DNA of 64,000 nt from Truepera radiovictrix DSM 17093 (GCF_000092425.1 NC_014221.1:2981001-3045000); one strand, 5' to 3'. Counted from the stretch's first letter, positions 44,468 through 55,469 are shown. Notes: generated from the sequence alone by a model not told the origin. Numbers and translations: made by a program.

Positions 44468-45615
44468 CGGTCGCCCTCCATGCTAGCGATCTCGGTTTCC
44501 GAAAGGGATCCCGCCTCGTCGACGGGGTAGCCAGAGGCGTTCACGTGGTTTTGCGGCCCCTCGCCGCGAATGGCCGCGCGCAGGTCGAACTCGGGGAGCG
44601 TGAGCGTCTCCAAGTAGGCGGCGATGCGCTCCGCCTCCTCCTGGCTGAGCCCCAAGTTGGGCATCGCCACCCCCGGTTTGACGGTGTCGGTAAAGCGCAG
44701 CCAGCGGATCATGTTCTCCCGGGTGTTGGGGAGCATCCCCGCGGCGATCGAGGTGCGCGAGCCGATGTGCGACAGGTCGGGCCCCGCGCGGTTGTAGGCG
44801 TTGACCCCCTGCACCGCGTGGCAGTTGATGCACCCCTTTTGCACAAAGAGCTGCGCCCCCTCCTGCGCCAGCGCGTCCTCGGGGGGCGCGGCCGGTCGCT
44901 GCGCCGCCGCCACCCACGCCTCGTAGTCTTGCGGCGAGAGCACCACGAGGCGCAGGCGCATGTTGGCGTGCGAGTCGCCGCAGATCTCGGCGCACTGGCC
45001 GTAGAACACCCCCTCGCGTTCGGGGGTAAACCACATCGCCCGCTGGTTGCCGGGAATAAGGTCGGTCTTTCCGGCCACCTGCGGGATCCAGAAGGAGTGC
45101 ATGGTGTCGCCCGAAGCGAGGTTGAGCCGCACGGGTTGACCGACGGGCGCGACGAGCTCGTTGGCGGTGACGATGCCCAGCTCGGGGTAGACCATCTCCC
45201 ACCAGAACTGCCGCCCGACGACGTTGACTTCAAGGGCGTCCTCCGGGGCGGCGTAACCCTCGAGCCGGTAGATCGCGCTCAGCGTCGGCACGAGCAAAAT
45301 AGCCAAGATGATCAGCGGAATAATCGTCCAAGCGATCTCGAGCTTGAGGTTGCCGTGGGTCTGCGGCGGCTCCTCGTCGTGGTTGCGGTCGCGCAGACCG
45401 CCGATAATCCCCGCTGTCATAAACGCCACGACGACCGCGAGCACAAAGATGCTAAAGCCCATAACGAGCCAGAAGAGCTTGGAGATCTCGCGGGCGTTGG
45501 GTGAGGCGACGTCTAAAATACTGGGCGTTGGCAGGCTCGGGAGCGCAGCGAGCGCGCCGCCCCCCAGGCCTAGCACCAGCACCCCCAAAGCGAGCAGAAC
45601 CGACTTTTTCTTCAC
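44464..45615 (-). CDS. ctaC: caa3-type cytochrome c oxidase subunit II with fused cytochrome c
   Basis: 383 residues. Signal peptide or anchor at the start, two membrane helices, then the CuA domain with ligands in 'GDTMHSFWIPQ' and 'GQCAEICGDSHANM'. The C-terminal cytochrome c domain has 'CINCHAVQG' near residue 275 and axial Met in 'PGVAMPNLG'. It accepts electrons directly into subunit I. The start is GTG 45615 after AAAGGAGAGC; upstream in-frame sequence is not part of the protein. Confidence 0.95.
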   Translation of the reverse strand: MKKKSVLLALGVLVLGLGGGALAALPSLPTPSILDVASPNAREISKLFWLVMGFSIFVLAVVVAFMTAGIIGGLRDRNHDEEPPQTHGNLKLEIAWTIIPLIILAILLVPTLSAIYRLEGYAAPEDALEVNVVGRQFWWEMVYPELGIVTANELVAPVGQPVRLNLASGDTMHSFWIPQVAGKTDLIPGNQRAMWFTPEREGVFYGQCAEICGDSHANMRLRLVVLSPQDYEAWVAAAQRPAAPPEDALAQEGAQLFVQKGCINCHAVQGVNAYNRAGPDLSHIGSRTSIAAGMLPNTRENMIRWLRFTDTVKPGVAMPNLGLSQEEAERIAAYLETLTLPEFDLRAAIRGEGPQNHVNASGYPVDEAGSLSETEIASMEGDR

Positions 45616-45625
45616 GCTCTCTCCT

Positions 45626-46522
45626 TTATGCCAGGGCGCGGTCGAGCGCCATGGTGACAAATAAAAGCGCCAGATACGACATCGAATACTTGTAGAGGCT
45701 TAGCGCCGTCGGCCGGTCGACCCGCTCGGCGCGCCGCACCGCCACGAGCAGCTTAGCGACCCGCAGCAAGAGCAGCACGTTGAGCACCAGAGCCGCTAGA
45801 AAATAGGCTACCCCAAACTCGTGGAGCGCAAACGGGATCAGCGTCAAGACGACGGTGAGCAGGGCGTACATCACCATCTGCAAGACCGTGGCGCGCTCAC
45901 CGATCACCGCAGGCGCCATCGGCACCCCGACCGCCTGGTAGTCGTCTTTGATAAGGAGCGCGAGCGCCCAGAAGTGCACCGGCGTCCAGAAAAACACCAG
46001 CGCGAAGAGAAACCAGGCGAGGAGGCTGAGTTCGCCCGTCACCGCGGCCCACCCCACGAGCGGCGGCACCGCCCCGGCGGCGCCGCCAATGACGATGTTC
46101 TGCCAGGTGGTGCGCTTAAGCCACATCGTGTAGACGATGACGTAAAAGGCGATCCCCGCCCACGAGAGGAGCGCGGCCAGCACGTTCGAGGCGAGCGCGA
46201 TCACGACGAACGAGAGAAACGTCAGCGCGGCGGCGAAAAGGAGCGCGTCGCGCGTCGAGATCACCGACGTGACCGTCGGCCGGCTCGCGGTGCGCTTCAT
46301 CCGCAGGTCGATGTCGCGGTCGTAGACCATGTTGAAGACGCCCGCCGCCCCCGCTGACATGTAACCGCCGACGAGCAGCCCCAAGAGCGGCACCCACCCG
46401 GGGAAGCCGCTCGCCGCGATAAACATCGCGCCGACGGTCGTCAGCAGCAGCAGGCTGATGACTTTGGGTTTGGTGAGCGTAAGGTAGTCGCGCCACGTCG
46501 CGCGCGCGGGGGCGGGGTTCAC
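45626..46522 (-). CDS. ctaB: Protohaem IX farnesyltransferase (haem O synthase)
   Basis: 298 residues with eight to nine membrane helices and the prenyltransferase Asp-rich motifs: '[19 protein letters not shown]' near residue 65 and '[13 protein letters not shown]' near 195. Attaches a farnesyl group to haem B. The GTG start overlaps the ctaA stop (GTGA), so the two haem A enzymes are co-translated. Confidence 0.96.
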   Translation of the reverse strand: MNPAPARATWRDYLTLTKPKVISLLLLTTVGAMFIAASGFPGWVPLLGLLVGGYMSAGAAGVFNMVYDRDIDLRMKRTASRPTVTSVISTRDALLFAAALTFLSFVVIALASNVLAALLSWAGIAFYVIVYTMWLKRTTWQNIVIGGAAGAVPPLVGWAAVTGELSLLAWFLFALVFFWTPVHFWALALLIKDDYQAVGVPMAPAVIGERATVLQMVMYALLTVVLTLIPFALHEFGVAYFLAALVLNVLLLLRVAKLLVAVRRAERVDRPTALSLYKYSMSYLALLFVTMALDRALA

Positions 46523-47523
46523 ATCAGGCTCCCGTCGCCCTGGGGTTCGCGCAGGGGCGCACCGGGCGCGCGCGAGGCCAGGCGGTGCAGCTGCAGCGCG
46601 CGCGGCTCGGGCGTGTCGCCCAGGGTGTAGACCGCGAACACCGAGAGCAGCGCAAACGCCGCTACGGCGAGCCCCAGGTGCAGCACCTGCAGGGTCACGG
46701 GGGCGAGCAGGGCGAGGTTAAGGGTACCCACGAGCAGCTGCACCACGTAGACGCCGAGCAGGGTCTGCGCGGTGCGTTTAGCGCGCGCCACCGGTTTGAG
46801 CCACCAGGAGAGCCCCAGGCTCAAAAAGAGGTAGAGCCCCACCGAGATGGCAATGAGCGGGTGCAGGATGCGCAGCCGGATCAGCAGGTGCGACGTGGGG
46901 TCGAAGTCGGCGGCGATGCCCGCGGCGAGGCTTTCGGAGGGGAAGATGGTGTTGCCCATCGCCGCGATGCCCCCCGAGAACATCAGCACGAGCATCCCCA
47001 CAAGGCCCACTGCGAGCACGGTCGTTACGAGCGGTTGCGCGCCCGCGCGCACGGGGCCCGGCGCCCTCGGCAGGGCGTAGACCAGCGCGGCGCAGAGGGC
47101 GCCGACGAGGAGCAGCGAGTTGACGAGGTGCGTCGCGACCATCAACCCGCGCCCGACGGTCGCGTTGTCCCCCGTCAGGCCGAGCAGCACGGTCGCAGCG
47201 CCCAGAAGGGCCTCGACGATGAGGAAGAAAAAGGCGAGCGACGCCCAGGTAAAGAGCGGCGGGTTCTCCCGCTGAAAGCGCCACGCCCGCACGAGCAGCC
47301 ACAGACCCAACAGGAGCGCAGCTAGCGACAGCAGGCGGTGGGAAAACTCGATGAGCGTCTCTACGCTCGGGGCGAGCGGCACCACCTCGCCGTTACAGAG
47401 CGGCCAGTGGCGGCCGCAACCGGCGCCCGAACCCGTCGCGCGCACCACGGCGCCCTGCAAGATCACAATCGCGTTGACGACGACGGTCAGCCACGCGAGC
47501 GCTGGCGTTGACAGTTTCAGCAT
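46519..47523 (-). CDS. ctaA: Haem A synthase
   Basis: 334 residues, eight membrane helices. Haem-binding and conserved stretches: '[20 protein letters not shown]' near residue 25 (paired Cys), 'EFSHRLLSL', '[14 protein letters not shown]' and '[13 protein letters not shown]'. Oxidises haem O to haem A. Start set at ATG 47523 after GGAAGGGCGGAAGAGG. First gene of the minus-strand cta operon (ctaA, ctaB, ctaC, ctaD). Confidence 0.95.
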   Translation of the reverse strand: MLKLSTPALAWLTVVVNAIVILQGAVVRATGSGAGCGRHWPLCNGEVVPLAPSVETLIEFSHRLLSLAALLLGLWLLVRAWRFQRENPPLFTWASLAFFFLIVEALLGAATVLLGLTGDNATVGRGLMVATHLVNSLLLVGALCAALVYALPRAPGPVRAGAQPLVTTVLAVGLVGMLVLMFSGGIAAMGNTIFPSESLAAGIAADFDPTSHLLIRLRILHPLIAISVGLYLFLSLGLSWWLKPVARAKRTAQTLLGVYVVQLLVGTLNLALLAPVTLQVLHLGLAVAAFALLSVFAVYTLGDTPEPRALQLHRLASRAPGAPLREPQGDGSLM

Positions 47524-47627
47524 CCTCTTCCGCCCTTCCTGGCCACTCCCCTTGTGCGGTGAATCGGTTGGTCGATACATACCATGGTTTGCTCGAGGAC
47601 CTTCTTGCGCAGGAGCCTGAGACCTTC

Positions 47628-47706
47628 ATTATAGGGAAGCGAGCGCGCGGGGCTCTTAGGACAATTGTCCCAGAACGCGCCCCGCAAGGCAGCCCAGAAC
47701 GCGCCC
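47628..47706 (-). promoter_or_regulatory. cta operon promoter with palindrome and direct repeats
   Basis: Minus-strand TATAAT at 47633-47628, about 105 nt before ctaA. Just upstream of it lie a perfect 12-bp palindrome GGACAATTGTCC (47659-47670) and two 14-bp direct repeats CCCAGAACGCGCCC (47669-47682 and 47693-47706, period 24). Spacing suits an activator or dual-site repressor. Confidence 0.6.
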
Positions 47707-47770
47707 GACGTGCGGCTTCTGCACGCCCGCCATCCTGCCTCGCTATAACGTGTTGCACCTGACACTGTGC

Positions 47771-47800
47771 GGGCGCTGCGCCGGTTGCGCAGCGCCCTTT
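47771..47800 (+). terminator. GC-rich hairpin upstream of the 173-aa membrane protein gene
   Basis: Perfect 11-bp stem GGGCGCTGCGC (47771-47781) and GCGCAGCGCCC (47787-47797) with TTT after it. TATAAC at 47742-47747 could start a short transcript that this hairpin would attenuate. Confidence 0.5.
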
Positions 47801-47905
47801 AGCGTAGCACCCCGAGCGCGCCCAAACCGCGCCGCCGCACTTGCACCCGACCCCTTGAGGCCCGCTATGATGGCGGTGCTACAGGTCAACCCCAAGGGAG
47901 GCGTT

Positions 47906-48427
47906 ATGTTCGTTCCGCTACTGCTCTCGTCCGTCGCCGCGGGTCTTATCGCAACTGGGGTCATGGTCTTTTTCCTCTACCTGCCGCTGACGTGGCGCGG
48001 CAGCTACTACGACGTCCTCGGCGCGCTCGGCTCGGCGATCACCCGGCGCGTCGACGCGCAGGCGCGCTTTTTGGGCGGGCTTATCTACTTTGCGGGCGGG
48101 ATCTTTTTCGCGGTCTTCTACGGTTGGGCGACGCTGTCGCTGCTGCGGCTCAACTACCCTCTGCCGCAGCTCAACGTCTTCCCCGGGTTGCCCGTCGAGG
48201 TCAACCTGTTCTACCCCCTTTTGGGCGCCGTCGTCGGGTTGGGGCACGGCATCTTGGTCGCCTTTATCCTGACGATCATCGTGATCGAGCACCACCCGCT
48301 CGAGCAGTTTCGCTCGCGCTTTATCCTGGTCGTGTCGCAGATCATCAGCCACGTCGCCTTCGGCGCGACGGTGATGTTTTTCCACTCGCAGTTTCTGCAG
48401 CTCCTCACCTCCCCCGGGGGGGCCTAA
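47906..48427 (+). CDS. Unknown four-helix membrane protein
   Basis: 173 residues with four hydrophobic helices (about 3-25, 55-75, 95-120, 135-155). Conserved-looking 'GSYYDVLGALGSAITRRVDA' lies in the first loop. No named family. Divergent from the cta operon; a respiratory link is only positional. Start ATG 47906 eight nt after GGGAGG. Confidence 0.78.
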   Translation: MFVPLLLSSVAAGLIATGVMVFFLYLPLTWRGSYYDVLGALGSAITRRVDAQARFLGGLIYFAGGIFFAVFYGWATLSLLRLNYPLPQLNVFPGLPVEVNLFYPLLGAVVGLGHGILVAFILTIIVIEHHPLEQFRSRFILVVSQIISHVAFGATVMFFHSQFLQLLTSPGGA

Positions 48428-48512
48428 GCGGACGCCACCTCCGATTGCAGCGCCGACATCAAGCACCGACACGAGACGGCCACGGGGGCGGCGGCATGCC
48501 ACAATAGCGCCT

Positions 48513-49352
48513 ATGGCCGCGCCACCACCCTCTCGCAACGCCGCCGCCTCCCGGCCCCCCACCGCAGCACACCGCACCTCCGCCGCCGACCCCGCGCAGA
48601 GCAGCGAAAACCCCGCCGAGCAGGCGCTCGGGGCGCCCCACCAACCCCACGCCGGCGAGCGCCACCGCATCCTCGCGGTCTTCGCCCACCCCGACGACGA
48701 GCTCGGGTGCATCGGCAGCCTGCGCAAGCACGCCGAACGGGGCGACGAGGTGATGCTCGTGTGGACCACCCATGGCGAGCTCGCCAGCCAGTTCGAGGGG
48801 GCCGCTGACGCGTACGTCCGGAGCGTGCGCCAGGAGCACGGCGCGCACATCGCCGAGCTCGTCGGCGCCGAGCACCACTTTTTCGATTTCGGCGACTCGC
48901 GTATGACGGGCAGCCGCGCCGAAGCGCTCGAGCTCGCGCAGCTCTACGCGCGCTTTCGGCCAGACGCCGTCATCGCCTGGAGCGACGACCATCCCCACCC
49001 CGACCACCGCATGAGCGCGAAGATCGCCTTTGACGCCATTACCCTCGCGCGCATCCCCAAAATCCTCGCCGAGGGGCGGAGCGCACCGGTCCCCCCCCAC
49101 CGCAAACCCGTACGCTTTTACCAGTACCCTTCGGCGGGGTCGTCGTACCCGGTCGTGCACGTCGACGTCTCCGCGCAGATCGAGGTCGTCAAGCAGGCGT
49201 TTGCGTTTTACCAGGCGTTTTACCAGTGGCCCTTTTCGGTGGCGCAGTTTGAGGGGAGCCTCGCCGCGCGCGGGCGCGAGGTCGGGGTCCCTTACGCCGA
49301 AGCGTTTCAGCTGCGGCAGCGCTTCCCGCCCGCGCTCGAGCGGCTCGTGTAA
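48513..49352 (+). CDS. PIG-L/LmbE family zinc deacetylase
   Basis: 279 residues. After about 45 low-complexity residues, the metal motif 'VFAHPDDELGCIGSL' (H, D, D) and the third ligand region 'DDHPHPDHRMSA' mark a PIG-L deacetylase. These remove N-acetyl from sugar conjugates such as bacillithiol or mycothiol precursors. In Deinococcota a BshB role is possible, but no other bsh genes are present. CACAAT lies 7 nt before the ATG; no ribosome site. Confidence 0.88.
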   Translation: MAAPPPSRNAAASRPPTAAHRTSAADPAQSSENPAEQALGAPHQPHAGERHRILAVFAHPDDELGCIGSLRKHAERGDEVMLVWTTHGELASQFEGAADAYVRSVRQEHGAHIAELVGAEHHFFDFGDSRMTGSRAEALELAQLYARFRPDAVIAWSDDHPHPDHRMSAKIAFDAITLARIPKILAEGRSAPVPPHRKPVRFYQYPSAGSSYPVVHVDVSAQIEVVKQAFAFYQAFYQWPFSVAQFEGSLAARGREVGVPYAEAFQLRQRFPPALERLV

Positions 49353-49490
49353 GCTGCACACGGCTCTCTCACGCTGCGTGGTCATGATAAAGCTTATGTC
49401 GGCTTCTGTGTTCGCCCCCCTCGCGGCGAAGTTGTTAGAATGTGGCGCCCTCGCCGCTGGCGAGGTACCCCGCCTCTGGAGGACGTCCCT

Positions 49491-50564
49491 GTGAAGATGC
49501 GCGCGCTTCTCGCCCTGCTCCTACTCCCCGTCGTATGGGCCCAGGAGCTGACCGAGCGATCGACCGACGAGCTGCTGCGCTACGGTGACGTGCTCTACGC
49601 CCAGGGCAACTGCCTCTCGGCGCGCCTGTTTTACCAGCAGGTTTTAGAGCGCGAGGCGAACAACCCCGACGCGCTTCTGGGCAAAGGCCAAGCGCTCGTC
49701 TGCGAGGGGGCCTTTGACGAGGGCATCGCGACGCTGCAGCGGGTTCTTGAGGCGGCACCGGAGCGTACCGAAGCGTACCTGCGCCTCGCGAGCGCCTACG
49801 TCGAGCAGCACCGGAACGCCCCGCAGCGCCACACCGAGGGGCTCCAGGAGGCCCTGGCGGTGCTCGAAGAGGCCGAGTCGGCGGGCCTCGGGGGCGCCGA
49901 GCTGCTCAACTTGCGCGGGATGATCCTCTACCGCCGCGGCGAGCTCGAAGCCGCCCGCGACGCGCTGCAGCGCGCGGTGGCGCTCGACAGCACGGCCGCC
50001 GCCTACTACGAGAACCTGGGTCTAACCTACCTCGGCCTCGGCGAGCTCGAGCCGGCTGTGCGGACGCTGCGCCGCGCGGTGACCCTCAACCCCGACAGCG
50101 CCTCGGCGCGCAACCAGCTCGGCAGCGCGTACCTGCTGCTGGGCCGCTGCGAGGACGCGCTCTTCGAGCTCGAGCAGGCCGTCTCGCTCGCCCCCGAACA
50201 ACTGGAGACCAACTTCAACTTGGGGCGCGCGCTCTTTGACTGCGGCGAGGTTCGCGCGGCGCGGCCCTACTTCGAAAAGGTCGTCGCGTTAGACGTCACC
50301 GCTCTGCCGCCCGTGTACACCTACCTCGCCCGCATCGACCTCGAAGAGGGGAACTACGACGCGGCGGTCACGCAGGCGACCAAAGGGGCGCTCTTGCCGC
50401 AGCCGAACGCTGCTGAGGCCTACTACTGGCTCGGCCAAGCGTACGAAGCGCGCGGCCGAACCTCCGAAGACGGCGCCTCCGACGCGGAAAAGGCGCGCGA
50501 GGCGTACGAGCGCGCGCTGCAGCTCGACGGCTCGTTTACCCCGGCACGCGAGGCGCTCAACTGA
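49491..50564 (+). CDS. Exported TPR-repeat protein
   Basis: 357 residues. Signal peptide 'VKMRALLALLLLPVVWAQ' at the start, then about nine TPR repeats spanning nearly the whole protein (for example 'TAAAYYENLGLTYLGLGELE' and 'SASARNQLGSAYLLLGRCED'). TPR arrays mount protein-protein contacts; partner unknown. GTG 49491 has GGAGGA eight nt upstream and places the signal peptide at the N-terminus, which settles the start. The gene upstream is separated by 138 bp. Confidence 0.85.
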   Translation: MKMRALLALLLLPVVWAQELTERSTDELLRYGDVLYAQGNCLSARLFYQQVLEREANNPDALLGKGQALVCEGAFDEGIATLQRVLEAAPERTEAYLRLASAYVEQHRNAPQRHTEGLQEALAVLEEAESAGLGGAELLNLRGMILYRRGELEAARDALQRAVALDSTAAAYYENLGLTYLGLGELEPAVRTLRRAVTLNPDSASARNQLGSAYLLLGRCEDALFELEQAVSLAPEQLETNFNLGRALFDCGEVRAARPYFEKVVALDVTALPPVYTYLARIDLEEGNYDAAVTQATKGALLPQPNAAEAYYWLGQAYEARGRTSEDGASDAEKAREAYERALQLDGSFTPAREALN

Positions 50565-50634
50565 CCTAACGCCGCGCTTGGTGTATACTGCACCCTTGGC
50601 GCGCCCTGCGCTAGCTCTAGAGCTGCGCAGGGCG
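50561..50634 (+). promoter_or_regulatory. rpsB promoter and leader hairpin
   Basis: CTGACC (50561-50566), 17-bp spacer, TATACT (50584-50589). The transcript then forms a 10-bp stem (50602-50611 with 50625-50634) whose loop is itself the palindrome AGCTCT-AGAGCT. The leader runs another 108 nt to rpsB. It could attenuate or bind S2. Confidence 0.6.
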
Positions 50635-50742
50635 GTTTGCTGAGGTGAAGAGGGGCGCGCCAGCAGCAGCGGGGTCGTCTGCGGCGCTTAGGGCCCCCTT
50701 CGCACGTCACTTTAAGCCCTAACGCCCCGCTTTGGAGGAACC

Positions 50743-51570
50743 GTGTCCTACTTAGGCATGAAGCAGCTGCTCGAGGCCGGCGTTCACTTCGGTCACGAGA
50801 CCAAACGTTGGAACCCGAAGTTTAAACGCTACATCTTCGCAGAGCGCAACGGCATCTTTATCATCGACCTGCAAAAGACGCTGCAGGAGTCGGACAAGGC
50901 GTTTGACTACCTCAAAGACACCGCCGCGCGCGGCGGGACGATCCTCTTCGTGGGGACCAAAAAGCAAGCGCAGGAGATTCTCGCCGCCGAGGCGCGCCGC
51001 TGCGGGATGCCCTACCTCAACGAGCGCTGGCTCGGGGGGACGCTCACCAACTTTAAAACCATCCGCAGCCGGGTCGAACGCCTTAAAGAGCTCGAGCGCA
51101 TGTTCGAAGACGAGTCCATCTTGCGCTACTCCAAAAAGGAGCAGATCGACCTCGGCAAGGAGCTGCAGCGCCTGCAGCGCTACCTGGGCGGGATCAAGGA
51201 CATGACCCGGCTGCCGGACGTGCTCTTTGTCATCGACCCGACGAAAGAGGCGATCGCCGTGCGCGAGGCCAACAAGCTGCGCATCCCGGTCGTCGCGCTC
51301 GCCGACACCGACTCCGACCCGGACGTGCTCGACTACATCGTCCCCGGTAACGACGACGCCATCCGTTCGATTCAGCTCGTCACCGCGCGCCTCGCCGACA
51401 CCATCGTCGAAGTCCGCGGCGGCGCCGCCGAGAGCGTGAGCGCCGAAAGCGCCGGGGAGACGGAGCGCGAAACCCTGCCGACGCCGGTCTCCTCCCCCGA
51501 GCAGATGATCGCCGAGGCGGCGCAGCGCGGCTCCGAAAGCGCTGCTACCGGGGACGCCGAGCCCGCCTAA
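50743..51570 (+). CDS. rpsB: 30S ribosomal protein S2
   Basis: 275 residues. Signatures '[18 protein letters not shown]', '[20 protein letters not shown]' and '[15 protein letters not shown]'. The C-terminal 40 residues are an Ala/Glu/Ser-rich tail. The GTG start has TTGGAGGAA upstream. First gene of the classic rpsB-tsf-pyrH-frr-cdsA string. Confidence 0.98.
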   Translation: MSYLGMKQLLEAGVHFGHETKRWNPKFKRYIFAERNGIFIIDLQKTLQESDKAFDYLKDTAARGGTILFVGTKKQAQEILAAEARRCGMPYLNERWLGGTLTNFKTIRSRVERLKELERMFEDESILRYSKKEQIDLGKELQRLQRYLGGIKDMTRLPDVLFVIDPTKEAIAVREANKLRIPVVALADTDSDPDVLDYIVPGNDDAIRSIQLVTARLADTIVEVRGGAAESVSAESAGETERETLPTPVSSPEQMIAEAAQRGSESAATGDAEPA

Positions 51571-51599
51571 CCCACCCCGTCAAGACCGTGTAGCGGGCG

Positions 51600-51619
51600 A
51601 GCGCGGACGCGTCCGCGCT
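51600..51619 (+). promoter_or_regulatory. 20-bp perfect palindrome in the rpsB-tsf gap
   Basis: AGCGCGGACG-CGTCCGCGCT. An intercistronic hairpin without U-tract; may set the rpsB:tsf ratio or stabilise the mRNA. Confidence 0.5.
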
Positions 51620-51666
51620 TCGCCTTGCTCACGTGAGCCCAGTGCAACCCCAGAAAGGAACCGACG

Positions 51667-53054
<1,388 letters not shown>

Positions 53055-53095
53055 AGAACCGGGCGCGCCGCACTGCCCTGCAATAAGGAGGCACG

Positions 53096-53650
53096 ATGAA
53101 AGCCGTTTTGGACGAAGCGCGCACGCGCATGCAAAAGTCGCTCGAGGCCTTTGAAAACAACATCGCCGCCGTACGTACGGGCCGCGCCAACCCGGCGATC
53201 TTAAACCGGATCCAGGTCAACTACTACGGCGCGCAGACGCCCCTGAATCAGCTCGCGACGGTCTCCTCCCCCGACGCCCGCACGCTCGTCATCACCCCCT
53301 TCGACAAGAGCGTCGCCAAGGACATCGAGAAGGCGATTCGCGAGAGCGACCTCGGCTTCAACCCGAACAACCGCGGCGACAGCCTCTTTATCAGCGTCCC
53401 CCCCCTTAACGACGAGCGCCGCCGCGCCCTCGTCAAGCAGGTGAAAACGATGGCCGAAGAGGCGCGCGTCGCCGTGCGCAACGTCCGCCGCGACGCCAAC
53501 GAAGAGCTTAAAGAGATGCGCAAGGAGAACCTGCTGACCGACGACGAGCTGCGGCAGGGGGAGAACGACGTGCAGCGGCTGACCGACGAGTTTGTCGGGC
53601 AGATCGACAAACGCGTCAAGAGCAAAGAAGAGGACATCATGGCGGTGTGA
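53096..53650 (+). CDS. frr: Ribosome recycling factor
   Basis: 184 residues, normal length. 'RTGRANPAILNRIQVNYYG' and 'PPLNDERRRALVKQVK' are signatures. Works with EF-G to split post-termination ribosomes. ATG follows AAGGAGG. Confidence 0.98.
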   Translation: MKAVLDEARTRMQKSLEAFENNIAAVRTGRANPAILNRIQVNYYGAQTPLNQLATVSSPDARTLVITPFDKSVAKDIEKAIRESDLGFNPNNRGDSLFISVPPLNDERRRALVKQVKTMAEEARVAVRNVRRDANEELKEMRKENLLTDDELRQGENDVQRLTDEFVGQIDKRVKSKEEDIMAV

Positions 53651-53681
53651 AACCCGCCCCCTCGCCCGCAAGGAGCGGCTG

Positions 53682-54557
53682 GTGACCCGCCTCCGCGTAC
53701 GCCCCCCCTACACCCGCATCATCTCGGCGCTCATCGCTCTCGGGGCGGCGCTACTTATCGTGTGGCTGGGGATACCGCTGCTCGCCCCCGCTTACTTGCT
53801 CCTGTCGCTCGTCGCGCTGCAAGAGTACGCCGTGCTGATGAACCTGCGCGGCGTCCCCATCCGCCGCCGCAGCCTCTGGGTCGCCACGCTGCTCACGCTC
53901 CCCGCCTCGCTGCCGGTCACCTACACCGGCCTGTTCGACATGCAGCCGCTCTTTGCCGGGGTGAGCTGGCGCGAGGCGCTGCTCGGTCTTTTCGCGCTCT
54001 ACCTGATCGGTCTAGAGGTCATTCATCCCAACGACCGCTCGGTCGAGAGCGTGATCTACACGCTTTTTGGCTACCTCTATATCCCCTGGCTGTTGGGCTA
54101 CGCCATCACGCTGCGTTACACCCCCGACGGTGTGCTCGGGCTCTGGTACCTGATGATCCCGATTCTCGCGATTATCGCCTCGGATGCCGGTGCCTACATC
54201 TTCGGCAAGCTCTTCGGCAGGCGTAAGCTCGCACCGCAGGTGAGCCCCAACAAGACCCTCGAGGGGGCCTTTGGCGGTCTCGCCTCGGCGATCGTCATCG
54301 TCTCGCTCGTCACTTTTGTCCTCGAGCTCGTGCTCGGGTTGCGCGTCGACATCTACGACACGCTGCTCTTTAGCGTGCTCGTCGCGAGCGCTGCGCAGCT
54401 CGGCGACCTCTTCGAGTCGCTGATCAAACGCTGGGCCGGCGTCAAAGACGCGGGGTTTTTCCTCCCCGGCCACGGGGGGGCGCTCGACCGCATCGACAGC
54501 ATGCTCTTCGCGGTACCGGTGACCTACTACTTCGTCGTCCTGGTGGTGCTCCGCTAG
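53682..54557 (+). CDS. cdsA: Phosphatidate cytidylyltransferase
   Basis: 291 residues with about eight membrane helices and the CDP-DAG synthase signature 'SDAGAYIFGKLFGRRKLAP' near residue 165 and 'SPNKTLEGAFGG', then 'GHGGALDRIDSMLFAVP' near the end. Makes CDP-diacylglycerol from CTP and phosphatidic acid, the product of PlsC. GTG 53682 follows AAGGAG; the frame extends left into frr but that is shadow. Confidence 0.95.
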   Translation: MTRLRVRPPYTRIISALIALGAALLIVWLGIPLLAPAYLLLSLVALQEYAVLMNLRGVPIRRRSLWVATLLTLPASLPVTYTGLFDMQPLFAGVSWREALLGLFALYLIGLEVIHPNDRSVESVIYTLFGYLYIPWLLGYAITLRYTPDGVLGLWYLMIPILAIIASDAGAYIFGKLFGRRKLAPQVSPNKTLEGAFGGLASAIVIVSLVTFVLELVLGLRVDIYDTLLFSVLVASAAQLGDLFESLIKRWAGVKDAGFFLPGHGGALDRIDSMLFAVPVTYYFVVLVVLR

Positions 54558-54562
54558 CTACC

Positions 54563-54590
54563 TTGACAGCCCTTGGCGCCCCCAGATACT
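54563..54590 (+). promoter_or_regulatory. Promoter of the DUF177-rpmF-fab operon
   Basis: Perfect TTGACA (54563-54568), 16-bp spacer, GATACT (54585-54590), 8 nt before the ATG at 54599. One of the few leaderless-type promoters here with a full -35. Confidence 0.7.
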
Positions 54591-54598
54591 CTTAAGGG

Positions 54599-55168
54599 AT
54601 GGCTCGGCAGGACGCGACACTCAACTTAGCCCGGCTTTTAAAGCACGACCCCGACCTTGACGACGAGGTCGAGGGCACCGGGCTTTTGCTGCCGAGCGCC
54701 GAGGTGCAAGCGGCTGATGGCATCCGGCTCGAGGCGCCCCTGCGCTGGCACCTCACGGTGCGCGCCACGGGGGGCGTCGATGATCTTATCCTGACGGGCA
54801 ACGTCGCCGGCGAGGTGATCCAGGAGTGTCGGCGTTGCCTCAGCGACGTCCGCACCGCGCTGCACGCCGACCTGCTCTACCCGATGGTGTATCGGCCGGG
54901 GCGTAAACAGGAGGGTGGCGGCGTGCTCTCCCTGCTCGAGGGAGACGAAGACGACACGCTCGTCTTTACCCACCCCGAGGTCGACTTCGCGCCGCTCCTC
55001 GCGCAGGTGCTCGCCATCGAACTGCCGCTGACGGTTCTCTGCAAAGAGGACTGCAAGGGGTTGTCGGTCGATGGGGTCAACCTCAACGAGCATCCCGAGC
55101 ACGCGGCCGAGGCGCCGCAAGACGACCTTCCCTCCCCCTTTTCGGTGCTCAAAGACTTTGAGCTTTAA
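54599..55168 (+). CDS. yceD: DUF177 (YceD-like) protein
   Basis: 189 residues. Contains the pair 'ECRRCLSDV' and 'LCKEDCKGLSVDG', the Cys motifs of DUF177, a family nearly always found just before rpmF. In plants the homologue is linked to 23S rRNA maturation. The acidic middle ('EGDEDDTLV') is typical. Confidence 0.92.
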   Translation: MARQDATLNLARLLKHDPDLDDEVEGTGLLLPSAEVQAADGIRLEAPLRWHLTVRATGGVDDLILTGNVAGEVIQECRRCLSDVRTALHADLLYPMVYRPGRKQEGGGVLSLLEGDEDDTLVFTHPEVDFAPLLAQVLAIELPLTVLCKEDCKGLSVDGVNLNEHPEHAAEAPQDDLPSPFSVLKDFEL

Positions 55169-55210
55169 TCCCACCGCGCCGCCCGTTCGGCCCTGAAGGA
55201 GACTTTAGCC

Positions 55211-55399
55211 ATGGCGAAACACCCCGTCCCCAAAAAACGCACCTCGAAAGCGCGCCGCGACTCGAGGCGTGCCCACGACGCGCTGAGCGCCCCCAACCTG
55301 ACCCCGTGCGCGCAGTGCAAAGAGCTCAAACCCGCCCACGTGGTCTGCCCGCACTGCGGCACCTACGCCGGTCGCCAGGTTCTCAACCTGGAGGCCTGA
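55211..55399 (+). CDS. rpmF: 50S ribosomal protein L32
   Basis: 62 residues: 'AKHPVPKKRTSKARRDSRRA' at the start and a zinc ribbon with 'CAQCKEL' and 'CPHCGTYAGRQVL'. ATG after GAAGGAG. Confidence 0.98.
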   Translation: MAKHPVPKKRTSKARRDSRRAHDALSAPNLTPCAQCKELKPAHVVCPHCGTYAGRQVLNLEA

Positions 55400-55457
55400 C
55401 GCGCGCCGACCCGCCGCGCACCCCCCGCACGCGCCGATAAGGCGCGCGCGATGTGCA

Positions 55458-55463
55458 TACAAT
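55458..55463 (+). promoter_or_regulatory. -10 box before the fabH leader ORF
   Basis: TACAAT, 6 nt before the ATG of the 27-codon ORF at 55470; would start a leaderless mRNA separate from rpmF. Confidence 0.5.
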
Positions 55464-55469
55464 GGCTGC

